Below are positions 55,224-63,790 of a stretch of DNA of 64,000 bases, piece after piece. Location of the stretch: positions 1,040,091 through 1,104,090 of the forward strand of contig NZ_CVLB01000001.1 in assembly GCF_001049755.1 (NCBI RefSeq). Direction: 5' to 3'. The position numbers and the translations under genes were made by a program. The notes beneath the pieces were generated by a model. That model did no database searches. It had not been told where the DNA came from and saw only the letters and a program-made list of their open reading frames with translations. Every line of letters starts with the position of its first letter. Position 1 is the first letter of the stretch. This stretch comes from Brachyspira suanatina (GTDB taxonomy: Bacteria > Spirochaetota > Brachyspiria > Brachyspirales > Brachyspiraceae).

Positions 55224-56258
55224 ATGAAACAAGAAAAAAGTAATCTTTTTACACCTTTGAAAATAGGTAATCTTGAAATAAAAAACCGTGTAGTAATGCC
55301 TCCAATGTGTATGTATTCTGCAGATGATGGATATGTTAATGATTGGTATATTCAGCATTATGCTACAAGAGCTATAGGAGGAACAGGTTTAGTTATAGTA
55401 GAAGCTACAGGAGTGCTTCCTTATGTAAGTTCTATTACAGATAATGATTTAGGTATATGGGATGATAAATATATTGACGGTTTATCTAAGTTAGTAAATG
55501 CTATTAAAAGTAATGGTGCTGCTGCCGGTATACAAATAAACCATGCTGGAAGAAAATGTGAATCTGCAAAAGTTGATAAAATTTATGCTCCTACAGCTGA
55601 AGCATTTAGCGATAAATATAGAACACCTGTTGAAATGACTAAAGATGACATTAATGAAGTTGTTGATGCATTTGTTAAAGCATTTGTAAGAGCTAAAAAA
55701 GCAGGTTTTGATATGATAGAAGTTCATGCTGCTCATGGTTATTTAATTTCTACATTCTTATCTCCATTATCAAATAAGAGAACTGATGAATATGGTAAAA
55801 ACAGGGCTAAAATTTTAGAAGAGATTTTAAGAAAAGGTAAAGAAGCAGTAGGTAAGGATTATCCTATACAGATAAGAATATCTTCTTATGATTGGAGAGA
55901 AGGCGGAAATACAGTGAAAGATTTTGCAGATATGTTAAAACCATTAGAAGCAGAAGGTTTATTCGATTCTATAAATGTTAGTACAGGTGCTGTTACTGCA
56001 GACGGAAAAATTATTCCTTATGAAGGATATCAAATTCCTTTCTGCCGTGAATTAAAACAATATATGAAAGTTCCTTGTATAGGCGGAGGACTTATATACG
56101 ATCCTAAAATGGCTAATATGATGGTAAGAAATGGAGCTGCTGATGCTATCTACATAGGAAGAGAATTATTAAGAAATCCATATTGGGCATTACAGGCTGC
56201 TAGAACTTTAGGTATTGATGTACCATTCCCTAAACAATATGAACAAGCTAAAAGATAA
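55224..56258 (+). CDS. old-yellow-enzyme family NADPH dehydrogenase (YqjM/NamA-like)
   Basis: An FMN-dependent ene-reductase of 344 residues that reduces activated C=C bonds. FTPLKIGNLEIKNRVVMPPMCMYS (in part, 9-32) puts Cys29 and Tyr31 at the redox-tuning and active-site positions of YqjM. It also has INHAGRKC (105-112), EVHAAHGYLISTFLSPLSNKRTDEYG (in part) with the His pair that binds the substrate carbonyl, and a C-terminal ADAIYIGRELLRNP that holds the FMN phosphate. The short class-III-like form fits. GGAG is before the ATG. Operator-like repeats lie over its promoter and a terminator follows. Confidence 0.92.
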   Translation: MKQEKSNLFTPLKIGNLEIKNRVVMPPMCMYSADDGYVNDWYIQHYATRAIGGTGLVIVEATGVLPYVSSITDNDLGIWDDKYIDGLSKLVNAIKSNGAAAGIQINHAGRKCESAKVDKIYAPTAEAFSDKYRTPVEMTKDDINEVVDAFVKAFVRAKKAGFDMIEVHAAHGYLISTFLSPLSNKRTDEYGKNRAKILEEILRKGKEAVGKDYPIQIRISSYDWREGGNTVKDFADMLKPLEAEGLFDSINVSTGAVTADGKIIPYEGYQIPFCRELKQYMKVPCIGGGLIYDPKMANMMVRNGAADAIYIGRELLRNPYWALQAARTLGIDVPFPKQYEQAKR

Positions 56259-56286
56259 TAGTCATTAATATTTTTATTTAATTTGA

Positions 56287-56322
56287 AGTCTGATTATGTT
56301 TATTCATAGTCAGGCTTTTTAT
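56287..56322 (+). terminator. intrinsic terminator after the OYE gene
   Basis: AGTCTGA (56287-56293) pairs with TCAGGCT (from 56310) and is extended by ATG/CAT; TTTTTATT follows. Confidence 0.75.
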
Positions 56323-56350
56323 TATCTTAATTATTGATTAAATATTGTCT

Positions 56351-56379
56351 TTGACAAAATCATTTATTTTTATTATAAT
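56351..56379 (+). promoter_or_regulatory. promoter of the flavodoxin-like gene
   Basis: Perfect TTGACA (56351-56356) and TATAAT (56374-56379), 17 bp apart. Confidence 0.75.
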
Positions 56380-56410
56380 GTTATATATTAATTTTTTATA
56401 GGTTGAATAT

Positions 56411-56968
56411 ATGTCAAATAAAATCGCTGTGCTTTATAAAAGTAAATATGGAACTACAAGAACTTATGCTAAATGGATAGCTGATAAAGTTCATGGAGAC
56501 CTTTATAGTATTGATAATGTAACTTTTCAAAATTTAGATACTTATGATTTTATAGTTTTTGCCGGTGCTCTGTATGCTGGTAAACTTTCATCAGCTAAAG
56601 GTATAAAAAAATTCTATAAAAAATTAAAAGGCAGAAAAAATTTATATTGTATTATAGTAGGTCTTGGAGATCCTGCAGATAAAGAATTATATAATGCTTA
56701 TGTTAATAAAAATTTTAATTCTGATGAAAAAGAATATATGAAATTTTATTTTTTAAGAGGATGCCTAGATTTTGATAAATTGAAGCTTCATCATGCATTA
56801 ATGATGTATATGCTTAAAAGAATAATATCCGCTAAGTCAGTAAAAACAGAAGATGAAAAAGCCTTATTAGAAAATTATGGAAAAAAAATAGATTTTCTCA
56901 ATAAAACTTCTGTTGAAGAAATAGTATTGGATATAAAAAATAAAAATAAAGAACTTCAAAATAAATAA
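56411..56968 (+). CDS. flavodoxin-fold protein (HemG-like)
   Basis: 185 residues. The FMN phosphate loop is plain at YKSKYGTTRTYAKWIA (8-23). The second strand gives YDFIVFAGALYAGKLS, and the third FLRGCLDFDKLKLHHALMMYML. This arrangement matches the flavodoxin-domain family that includes HemG protoporphyrinogen oxidase, but the pattern is shared by many flavodoxin-like proteins and the substrate is not clear. Its neighbours are two other flavin enzymes (FMN-dependent OYE upstream, FAD oxidoreductase downstream). It has its own promoter. Confidence 0.75.
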   Translation: MSNKIAVLYKSKYGTTRTYAKWIADKVHGDLYSIDNVTFQNLDTYDFIVFAGALYAGKLSSAKGIKKFYKKLKGRKNLYCIIVGLGDPADKELYNAYVNKNFNSDEKEYMKFYFLRGCLDFDKLKLHHALMMYMLKRIISAKSVKTEDEKALLENYGKKIDFLNKTSVEEIVLDIKNKNKELQNK

Positions 56969-57270
56969 TATTTTTATTTAAATGTAATTATATTATTTTG
57001 AAATTAAGTATTTTAAATAATTATTAATCATATAATAAATATTAATCCAAAATAAATCATTAAATTCTCTTATTTTAAATAATTAATGTTTTATATTAAT
57101 TATTTAAAACGAATCATACCAAATATTATAATTCTTAACTATATTATTATTTTTAATGTAATTATAATGTAAAAATCTTTATATAAAATCAAATATCTAT
57201 GCAATTTTATATTACATTTAATACAAATAACTATAAAATTGTAATTTTTTTTAAAAAAACGAACTATATA
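56969..57270. other. AT-only gene-free stretch with a 15-bp perfect hairpin
   Basis: No gene is visible. TTTTAAATAATTAAT (57073-57087) and ATTAATTATTTAAAA (57095-57109) form perfect arms with a seven-base loop. No other signal is recognised here; the regulatory repeats of the next gene begin at 57274. Confidence 0.5.
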
Positions 57271-57273
57271 TAC

Positions 57274-57351
57274 GCGTTTTTCATAAAAAACGCTTGTATT
57301 TATACTTGTATTTGTTATATTATATATATAAGCAAAAATAAAGAAAAACGC
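57274..57351 (+). promoter_or_regulatory. promoter with three AAAAACGC operator-like repeats
   Basis: The promoter is TTGTAT (57294-57299) and TATATT (57316-57321), 16 bp apart with an extended -10 TG. GCGTTTTT (57274-57281) and AAAAACGC (57286-57293) form an inverted pair that ends exactly where the -35 begins. A third AAAAACGC (57344-57351) lies about 23 bp beyond the -10. Sites on both sides of a core promoter suggest a repressor or redox regulator. Confidence 0.5.
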
Positions 57352-57393
57352 TTATAATAAGGAATGAAAACAATTATAAAGGAGTATATAAAT

Positions 57394-59025
57394 ATGACTA
57401 ACAATAAAAAATACGATATAGTAATAATAGGTTCAGGATTAGGAGGATTAACTTCTGGAGCTTATTTAGCAAAAAAAGGAAAGAAAGTTTTAGTTTTAGA
57501 AAGTCACAATATAGTTGGAGGATGTGCTACAGTATATAAAAGAAAAAATGTTAAGTTTGAAGTAGGTCTTCATGAAATGGATATGGCTAAAAAAAGCAGA
57601 GATGGAAAATATCCTATATTAAAACAATTAGGTATTTATGATAGAGTTGATTTTGTTAAATTACCTCAAACTTGGAGAATAAAAACAGAGTCTACAGATT
57701 TAGTTATACCTGAAGGCTATCAGAATGTTATGAATACATTAGAAAAAGAATTCCCAGAGGAGAAAGGCGGTATAAAAAAATATTTCGGTGGGCTTTCAAG
57801 AATGATGTATATGATAAGAAGACTTCCTTATGACTTGAAGTTTTTTGATTTCCTATTTTATCCTATAACAACATTCCCAATGAATTTATATCATTTATTT
57901 ACTCAAAAGAAACTTGGAAATGTTTTGGATTCAATAATAAAAAGTGATAAGTTAAAAAGGATATTAAATATTAATATAACTTACTATCATGATAATCCTT
58001 ATGAATTTACTTGGTATTATCATGCTTGTGCTCAAGGTGGATACTATAATCAAGCTTGTTTTATCAAAGGCGGAAGTCAAAACTTATCAAATGCTTTAGC
58101 TGATATAATAAGAGAAAACGGCGGAGAGGTGAGAGTTTCTTCAGAAGTTAAGAAAATAAATGTAAAAGGAAATATTGCTGAAGGTGTTACTTACTTTGAC
58201 AAAAGAGCAAAACAGGAAGTTACAGTGAATGCTGATTATGTAATAGCTAATGCTGCACCTAAAGTGGTATATGATGAGCTTCTTCCAAAAGGATATGAGG
58301 ATAAGAGAATAAATAAACTTAAAAACTCTGTATCATTATACACAGTTTACATAATATTTAAGAAGAAATTTACAGAGCTTTATCCTAACAATGCATACTC
58401 TACTTTTATAAGTACAGAAAAAATGTTGAATACTCCATTTAAAGAAGATGCTAAAGGACAAAGAAACATACCAGTAGAAGATAGAAACTTTGTATTTGTT
58501 GATTATTCTACAATAGACAGCGGACTTGTAGAAGAAGGTGATGAACGTTCATTTGCTGTATTGACAGGGCCTTCATATTTAGATGAGTGGAAAGATTTAA
58601 GCGATGAAGATTATAAAGCTAAAAAGAAAGAATTAGCAGAAAAATTGATAGACAGGGCAGAAAAGCATTATCCGGGATTCAGAGATAATATTGAGTATTA
58701 TGAAGTTGCTACACCAAAAACAATAAAGAGATATATTAAAACTCCAGAGGGTACAGCTTATGGATTCGTTCAAGATGGTTATTTGAAAAAAAGCCGTTCT
58801 GTGAGAGTATCTCCTACAGTTAAGAATTTACACTTTGCTAGTGCTTGGGGATTTCCTGGCGGAGGATTTACAGGTGCTATAATGAGCGGGTATTTAGCAG
58901 CAAGAAATATATTGTTCCCTATAAAGCCTTATATAGTATTGAGAATACTTCTTTGTGCTGCTTTCGGAACTGCTGTAGGCACTGCTCATCATTGGATTCC
59001 TGCTTTGATGAACTTGTTTAAGTAA
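57394..59025 (+). CDS. CrtI/retinol-saturase-like FAD-dependent oxidoreductase
   Basis: About 543 residues. The dinucleotide-binding fold opens the protein (DIVIIGSGLGGLTSGAYLAKKG, Gly13-x-Gly15-x2-Gly18, then VLVLESHNIVGGCATVY). It closes with the C-terminal FAD block LHFASAWGFPGGGFTGAIMSGYLAARNI (in part) and a hydrophobic tail that could reach the membrane. This is the phytoene desaturase / all-trans-retinol 13,14-reductase family. No carotenoid genes surround it, so a lipid or quinone-like substrate is as likely. I choose the ATG at 57394, since AAAGGAG stands eight bases before it; the ATG at 57364 would add ten residues and has its AAGG only two bases away. Confidence 0.85.
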   Translation: MTNNKKYDIVIIGSGLGGLTSGAYLAKKGKKVLVLESHNIVGGCATVYKRKNVKFEVGLHEMDMAKKSRDGKYPILKQLGIYDRVDFVKLPQTWRIKTESTDLVIPEGYQNVMNTLEKEFPEEKGGIKKYFGGLSRMMYMIRRLPYDLKFFDFLFYPITTFPMNLYHLFTQKKLGNVLDSIIKSDKLKRILNINITYYHDNPYEFTWYYHACAQGGYYNQACFIKGGSQNLSNALADIIRENGGEVRVSSEVKKINVKGNIAEGVTYFDKRAKQEVTVNADYVIANAAPKVVYDELLPKGYEDKRINKLKNSVSLYTVYIIFKKKFTELYPNNAYSTFISTEKMLNTPFKEDAKGQRNIPVEDRNFVFVDYSTIDSGLVEEGDERSFAVLTGPSYLDEWKDLSDEDYKAKKKELAEKLIDRAEKHYPGFRDNIEYYEVATPKTIKRYIKTPEGTAYGFVQDGYLKKSRSVRVSPTVKNLHFASAWGFPGGGFTGAIMSGYLAARNILFPIKPYIVLRILLCAAFGTAVGTAHHWIPALMNLFK

Positions 59026-59035
59026 TAAATGAATC

Positions 59036-59080
59036 TTCACAGTCTTATTTAATATTGATTATGGTAAGACTGTGAATTTT
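59036..59080 (+). terminator. intrinsic terminator after the FAD oxidoreductase gene
   Basis: TTCACAGTCTTA (59036-59047) and TAAGACTGTGAA (59065-59076) form a perfect 12-bp stem, followed by TTTT. Confidence 0.85.
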
Positions 59081-59141
59081 GAAAACATATTATAAAAAAT
59101 GAAAACATATAAACATAAAAATATAAAAAGGAGAAATATAA

Positions 59142-59642
59142 ATGAAAAATAAAATCATAACAATACTAATTTTTACAATGATATCAAGCATAATGGCTTT
59201 CGCACAAAATGCTGATGATATAGTTGGATTATGGTACAGTCAGGCTGATGCTAAAAATAGAGTTTCTGTAGTTCAAATTTATAAAGAGAATAATAAATAC
59301 TATGCCTATTCATTTGCCTATCAGAATTCTACTGATACTGTGAATGATGTTAATAATCCTAAAGCAGAATTAAGAAACTTGCCTTTAAAAGGACTTGTAT
59401 ATTTATATGATTTAGAGTTTTCAAAAGGCGAATGGAAAGGCGGTAAAATATATAATCCTGAACAGGGCAAAACATATAATGCCAAAGCAAGCCTTTCAGA
59501 TAATAAACAAGAGTTAAAAATAAAAGCTACTATAGACGGAGCCGGACTTTTTGGTAAAACTCTCACTTGGAAAAAAGTACCTAGCAATGAAGTTTCTAAA
59601 TATATGCCATTAAATAAAAGCGAATTAAGAAAACTTAATTAA
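59142..59642 (+). CDS. secreted DUF2147 protein, copy 1
   Basis: 166 residues with a signal peptide (1-21, ending MAFA). The DUF2147 core is plain: DDIVGLWYSQADAKNRVSVVQIY (split over 25-47), LRNLPLKGLVYLYDLEF, KIYNPEQGKTYNAKASL and LKIKATIDGAGLFGKTLTWKK (in part). The family is periplasmic in Gram-negative bacteria with no proven activity. GGAG precedes the ATG. It is about 50% like the copy at 60839 by eye, and both end in RSELRKLN or KSELRKLN. Confidence 0.85.
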   Translation: MKNKIITILIFTMISSIMAFAQNADDIVGLWYSQADAKNRVSVVQIYKENNKYYAYSFAYQNSTDTVNDVNNPKAELRNLPLKGLVYLYDLEFSKGEWKGGKIYNPEQGKTYNAKASLSDNKQELKIKATIDGAGLFGKTLTWKKVPSNEVSKYMPLNKSELRKLN

Positions 59643-59667
59643 AAAGACTCAATTAAAAATATATTAA

Positions 59668-59697
59668 GTCAGTGTATAGTAATTGCTGTACACTGAC
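59668..59697 (+). repeat. hairpin without T-tract between DUF2147 and barrel genes
   Basis: GTCAGTGTA (59668-59676) and TACACTGAC (59689-59697) are perfect 9-bp arms around a 12-base loop. AGTAAAG follows, so it is not a standard terminator; it may act on mRNA processing. Confidence 0.45.
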
Positions 59698-59771
59698 AGT
59701 AAAGAATGCATAAGGAATAAGGAATATAGAAGAAATTATAAAGTTTACTGAATAAAAAATAGGAGAATATT

Positions 59772-60680
59772 ATGAAAAAAATATTAGCAATTATACTCAT
59801 TACAATTATAAATATACCGTTATTAGCACAAGAAGATGTAAAGCCTCAAAGGGATTTAACTGACAAGTCTGATGAAGGCTGGTATTTTTCAAACCACTTT
59901 TTAGGCAGGTGGAATCATTTTGGGGCTTTATACCAAGGACAATTATTCTATAAAAAGGCTTTATTTAGGGAGATGAATAATTTCTTCTTTGCTGATTCTT
60001 ATGTACTTGCCGGAATAGAACAGGAATTAAGCAGTTTTTCAAGAACTTCAGCTTATGTGGAATTTCAGCCTTTAATAGCATTGAAAATGTTATTTAAGTT
60101 TACTTATGAGGCAGGACTTGCTGATCCCGGAAGACCTGTTTTAGTTGATGGAAATACTAAAGAATTCAATCATGCACTTCCTCCATTTACTGGACTTAAT
60201 CCTATGAATAAAAAACCGCAGTATGTGGGAGGAAATACTATATATGTTCAGTTTGCTCCTACACTTACAATGGGAGGACCTGCAGGACCAGGTTTGATAG
60301 CTTTAATATATACTCCTTATATAAATTATGTCAGAGCCTTTGGTGTTGATAAAAATGAATATGTTTATTTAGCTAGAGAGTCCATAGTTGTAAAGGCTGA
60401 AGATGTATATTTCAATCATGATATAAAATTGGGATACAGCATGAAAGAATGGGGTATGGCTTTCGCTATCAATACAACAATAGAGCATATGCTTTCTTCT
60501 GTTAAGGATTTATACAGAGTAGGGTTATTTGCCGCTTATTCTTATAAAAAGGCATTAAATAGTGTTCCTAGTCTTTCTCCATTCGTAAGTACTAAGATAG
60601 GTACTTGGCTTATTGAAAAGCATGCACAATATAAATTTGTTATACAGTTAGATGCTGGTATAGAATGGAAGTTTTATTAA
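59772..60680 (+). CDS. probable outer-membrane beta-barrel protein
   Basis: 302 residues with a signal peptide (1-19, ending LLAQ). The mature protein is made of alternating hydrophobic/polar strands rich in Tyr and Phe (YVLAGIEQELSSFSRTSAYVEFQPLIALKMLFKFTYEAG in parts; IYVQFAPTLTM; GLFAAYSYKKAL) and ends in Phe-Tyr, the aromatic C-terminus that the BAM machine recognises. I cannot name the family. AGGAG precedes the ATG. It lies between two DUF2147 genes and is closed by its own terminator. Confidence 0.65.
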   Translation: MKKILAIILITIINIPLLAQEDVKPQRDLTDKSDEGWYFSNHFLGRWNHFGALYQGQLFYKKALFREMNNFFFADSYVLAGIEQELSSFSRTSAYVEFQPLIALKMLFKFTYEAGLADPGRPVLVDGNTKEFNHALPPFTGLNPMNKKPQYVGGNTIYVQFAPTLTMGGPAGPGLIALIYTPYINYVRAFGVDKNEYVYLARESIVVKAEDVYFNHDIKLGYSMKEWGMAFAINTTIEHMLSSVKDLYRVGLFAAYSYKKALNSVPSLSPFVSTKIGTWLIEKHAQYKFVIQLDAGIEWKFY

Positions 60681-60706
60681 TAACATATTTTAATTTTGAA
60701 TATTAT

Positions 60707-60745
60707 AAAACTTGCATAGATTAATTATCTTTGCAAGTTTTTATT
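60707..60745 (+). terminator. intrinsic terminator after the barrel gene
   Basis: AAAACTTGCA (60707-60716) pairs with TGCAAGTTTT (60732-60741) and leads into TTATT. Confidence 0.75.
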
Positions 60746-60838
60746 AAAATAAAAGCGATAAAGATTTTACCAAAAACTAAAACTTATGTTTTATTATGTA
60801 ATAAGAATATTAAAAAATAAGGACAACTAAGGTAAATT

Positions 60839-61348
60839 ATGAAGAAAAGATTTTTATTTGTATCAGCATTATTAATATTTTCGGTATTAGCTTTAAATGC
60901 ACAAGATGTTAAAGCTAATGATGTAGTTGGATTATGGTATGCTGAAAAAGATTCTCTTGGAAGAATTCCTGTTGTAGAGATTTATGAGGATGGAGGAAAA
61001 TATTATGGTTATTCTTTTGCCTATAAAGAATCATATTATGGACCTGAAAGTTTAGATGAAAAAAATCCTAATCCGCAGCTTAGAAAGCTTCCATTAAAAG
61101 GATTAGTGTATATTATGGGATTATCTTTTGATAAAAAAGAATGGAATGGTGGTAAAATATATAACCCTTATGATGGAAAAACTTATAATGGTAAAATGTC
61201 TATAGATAAAGATGGAAAACTTATTTTAAGAGGATCTATTGATAAATCCGGAGTTTTTGGTAAATCTATGAAATGGACTAGAATTCCTGATTCTGAAAAA
61301 TCAAGATTTACACCTCTTAAAAGATCAGAATTAAGAAAACTTAATTAA
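60839..61348 (+). CDS. secreted DUF2147 protein, copy 2
   Basis: 169 residues with a signal peptide (1-21, ending ALNA). The DUF2147 motifs are NDVVGLWYAEKDSLGRIPVVEIY (in part), LRKLPLKGLVYIMGLSFDKKEW, GGKIYNPYDGKTYNGKMS and LRGSIDKSGVFGKSMKWTRIP (in part). It resembles copy 1 at 59142 over the full length, including the RSELRKLN ending, so the pair came from duplication around the barrel gene. No catalytic residues are known for the family. Confidence 0.85.
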   Translation: MKKRFLFVSALLIFSVLALNAQDVKANDVVGLWYAEKDSLGRIPVVEIYEDGGKYYGYSFAYKESYYGPESLDEKNPNPQLRKLPLKGLVYIMGLSFDKKEWNGGKIYNPYDGKTYNGKMSIDKDGKLILRGSIDKSGVFGKSMKWTRIPDSEKSRFTPLKRSELRKLN

Positions 61349-61388
61349 TATTTCATAAATATATAAACTATTTTTTATAACAGTAGTA

Positions 61389-61417
61389 GGGAGGCTTTAA
61401 TAAAGTTTCCCTTTTTT
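61389..61417. terminator. bidirectional terminator between DUF2147 copy 2 and the EamA gene
   Basis: GGGAGGCTTTA pairs with TAAAGTTTCCC (two G-T pairs) and TTTTTTATTTT follows. It sits between convergent genes. Confidence 0.65.
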
Positions 61418-62342
61418 ATTTTCTATTTTTTATTTTATCTGTTATTTTGTCGCCTATGCTGCTGTATATTATACCAATAAGTATTAATATTCCTCCTAAT
61501 ACCTGAGATAATAATAATTTTTCATTTAGAAGTATAACAGCTTCTAAAGATGAAAAGAAAGGAACAGAATCATATATTATAGCTCCTTTTATAGCACCTA
61601 TTTTAGCAATAGCTATATTCCAAAATATGAACCCTAATGCTGAAGGAAAAACACCTACATATAAAAGTATTAATCCTGTTTGTATATTTAAGGCATGAGC
61701 ATTATTAGAAGCATGTAAATATATCATTGCAGCCATTAAGGGTATAAATCCTATAATAACCATAAGATAAAAGAAAATATGATGAGGCATTTCTTTAGGT
61801 TTAATTCTTAAAATTAAAGTATATATTGAAAATATTATAACAGCTATTAGCATATAAAAATCACCTATGGCAAATTGCAGTTTCATTAGTACTTCTATAC
61901 TTCCATTAGTGATTAAAATAACAACTCCTACTATTACAGCTAATAATCCTATTTTCTGATATATAGTTAATTTTGTTTTCCATACAACTCTGCTTATTAA
62001 TGCTATTACTATAGGGGATAAGGTAGCAAGCAAAGACATATTTGTAGCATTACTTGTATGTGCTGCCATATATACAAATGTATTGAATAAGGTAACGCTT
62101 AGTATAGATAGTATTATAACTTGTATCCATATTCCTTTTATATATTTAATAGTTTCTAGTAGTTTTTTTATACAGAATGGAGTTAATACTAAAAGAGTGA
62201 CTAACCATCTGTAAAAAGAAATTTCTATTGGAGTTAAATTTACAAGAAATCTAGCAGCTACAAAATTACCGCTCCATATAATAACTGCTAGTATTGCGAA
62301 GATATAACCTAAATTATTATTTAATTTATTATTTTCTGACAT
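61416..62342 (-). CDS. EamA-family (DMT) transporter
   Basis: 308 residues with ten hydrophobic segments in two inverted EamA halves. The first half opens GYIFAILAVIIWSGNFVAARFL (in part, 12-33) and the second around IGDFYMLIAVIIFSIYTLILRI (near 158-179). Members export amino acids, nucleotides or drugs and the substrate cannot be told. The family signature ALGFIFWNIAIAKIGAIKGA is present near residue 235. The tail is Lys-rich and cytoplasmic. Confidence 0.88.
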   Translation of the reverse strand: MSENNKLNNNLGYIFAILAVIIWSGNFVAARFLVNLTPIEISFYRWLVTLLVLTPFCIKKLLETIKYIKGIWIQVIILSILSVTLFNTFVYMAAHTSNATNMSLLATLSPIVIALISRVVWKTKLTIYQKIGLLAVIVGVVILITNGSIEVLMKLQFAIGDFYMLIAVIIFSIYTLILRIKPKEMPHHIFFYLMVIIGFIPLMAAMIYLHASNNAHALNIQTGLILLYVGVFPSALGFIFWNIAIAKIGAIKGAIIYDSVPFFSSLEAVILLNEKLLLSQVLGGILILIGIIYSSIGDKITDKIKNRK

Positions 62343-62406
62343 AAAAAAATCCGTAAAAATTTAATGCAAATATACTATTATAAATTTTATTTTTTGCAAT
62401 TATTTT

Positions 62407-63549
62407 TTATAATTTTATGATTTTTTTATTTGTCATATAATAAATTATTGCAATTGCTGCTGATAAGAAAGAAATTAAAGCAAGTACAATATAGGCAACA
62501 TTTATAGAGTATATATCTATTAATTTACCTGTTATTATAGGAAATATAAATATACCAAAAGAATATGTAGATTGAAAAAATCCCATAGCTGATGATTTCT
62601 TTTCGATATCTATTTCTTTTATAGATTCACTTGTAAGCAAAGAAGCTAGTATTCCTGAAGAAAATCCTCCAAAAATTTGAGAAGCTATTATAATAAATAC
62701 ATTGCTGCTTGATATAACAGCTATGCAGTATAAAGCCATAACAACAAAAAATATCTGTATATACTTTTTTATATTATTTTCATTTTTTATTCTGCTTGGG
62801 GCAAAAGCTCCTAATATAGCAAAGAACATACTTATTATTGACGCCATACCTACATTTTGATCAGTTCCTCCTAGTTCTTTTATTCTATTTAAAGTAAACG
62901 ATATAACCGCAGCCATCTGTATCCCCTGCATTACTATAGCAAGCAATGAAAATACTATTAATCTTTTATTTTTTATAACGGAGAATAATCCTTTTATTGA
63001 TAACTTTTTACTATGTTTTTTATCCTGAAGAAAAATACCCAATATAAAAACTAAAGCTCCTGAAACAGCACTAACATAGAGAAGAAATTTCATTCCAAAT
63101 TTATTATAAGAAAAAGCAGCTATCAAAAAAGCCAAAAACATACCTGTTACACTTGCCACTAGAGATTTACTCGTTGCTTTATATTCTTCACTTTTATCAA
63201 AGTAAGAAGCATATAGAACCATGAATACTGTCCAGATAGATGCAGATATTCCGCATAAAATTCCGCCAATCAAAAATCCTGCAGCATTTAAATTTAGTAA
63301 TCTTATTACGGCACCAATAGATGTAAGAAGCCCTGCTAATAGTATAAATATTTTACATCTTCCAACATAATCATTGAGAAGTCCAAATGGAAATTTTAAA
63401 AACATTTGTGCAGCACCATAAAGTCCTATAATGATTCCTATCATAGATGAATTTATATTAATAGATGATAAATAAGGAACTTGATATGGTATATAAACGT
63501 ATAATGAAAGCCATAAAAGAGTCATTATAATAAATAATAAATTAGACAT
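62407..63549 (-). CDS. major facilitator superfamily transporter
   Basis: 380 residues with about twelve membrane helices. After helix 2 the MFS loop is degenerate (FPFGLLNDYVGRCKIF, from GxLaDrxGRr). The second half begins near KNKRLIVFSLLAIVMQGIQ, the expected pseudo-repeat. Length is short for an MFS drug pump and fits the YfcJ/proton-linked efflux types. No substrate can be assigned. GGGGA lies before the ATG. It points away from the HAD gene's unseen start and is separated from it by an AT-rich gap with repeats. Confidence 0.85.
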   Translation of the reverse strand: MSNLLFIIMTLLWLSLYVYIPYQVPYLSSININSSMIGIIIGLYGAAQMFLKFPFGLLNDYVGRCKIFILLAGLLTSIGAVIRLLNLNAAGFLIGGILCGISASIWTVFMVLYASYFDKSEEYKATSKSLVASVTGMFLAFLIAAFSYNKFGMKFLLYVSAVSGALVFILGIFLQDKKHSKKLSIKGLFSVIKNKRLIVFSLLAIVMQGIQMAAVISFTLNRIKELGGTDQNVGMASIISMFFAILGAFAPSRIKNENNIKKYIQIFFVVMALYCIAVISSSNVFIIIASQIFGGFSSGILASLLTSESIKEIDIEKKSSAMGFFQSTYSFGIFIFPIITGKLIDIYSINVAYIVLALISFLSAAIAIIYYMTNKKIIKL

Positions 63550-63639
63550 GAAATTATCCCCAATTTTTTATTAAATAAAAATAAAGCTGCCTAATAATAT
63601 TAAACAGATTTAAAATCAAATACTAAAAATTTTTATTAT

Positions 63640-63744
63640 TGTTATGCTCGCCGACGAAGTCCTACTATTTATTGCTAATAAAAATTGTTCGCATTCATTA
63701 GTATGCCAAGTAAACTAGCAGATGCTCACAATTTTTATAATTAG
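63640..63744. repeat. intergenic element with GC island and imperfect inverted repeat
   Basis: GCTCGCCGACGAAGTCC (from about 63646) is a GC island in AT-rich DNA. It is followed by CTAATAAAAATTGTTCGCAT (63675-63694) and its imperfect inverse 63721-63744 (GATGCTCACAATTTTTAT...), with 26 bases between. It resembles in style the palindromic element at 22956-23113. Confidence 0.4.
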
Positions 63745-63790
63745 CCTAGTAATATTTAAAAATTATATTTATATTATTAACAATAAGAAA

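Noticed and set aside
57364-57393. ATG at 57364 as start of the FAD oxidoreductase
   Set aside because: The AAAGGAG site lies inside that extension and is placed correctly for ATG 57394.
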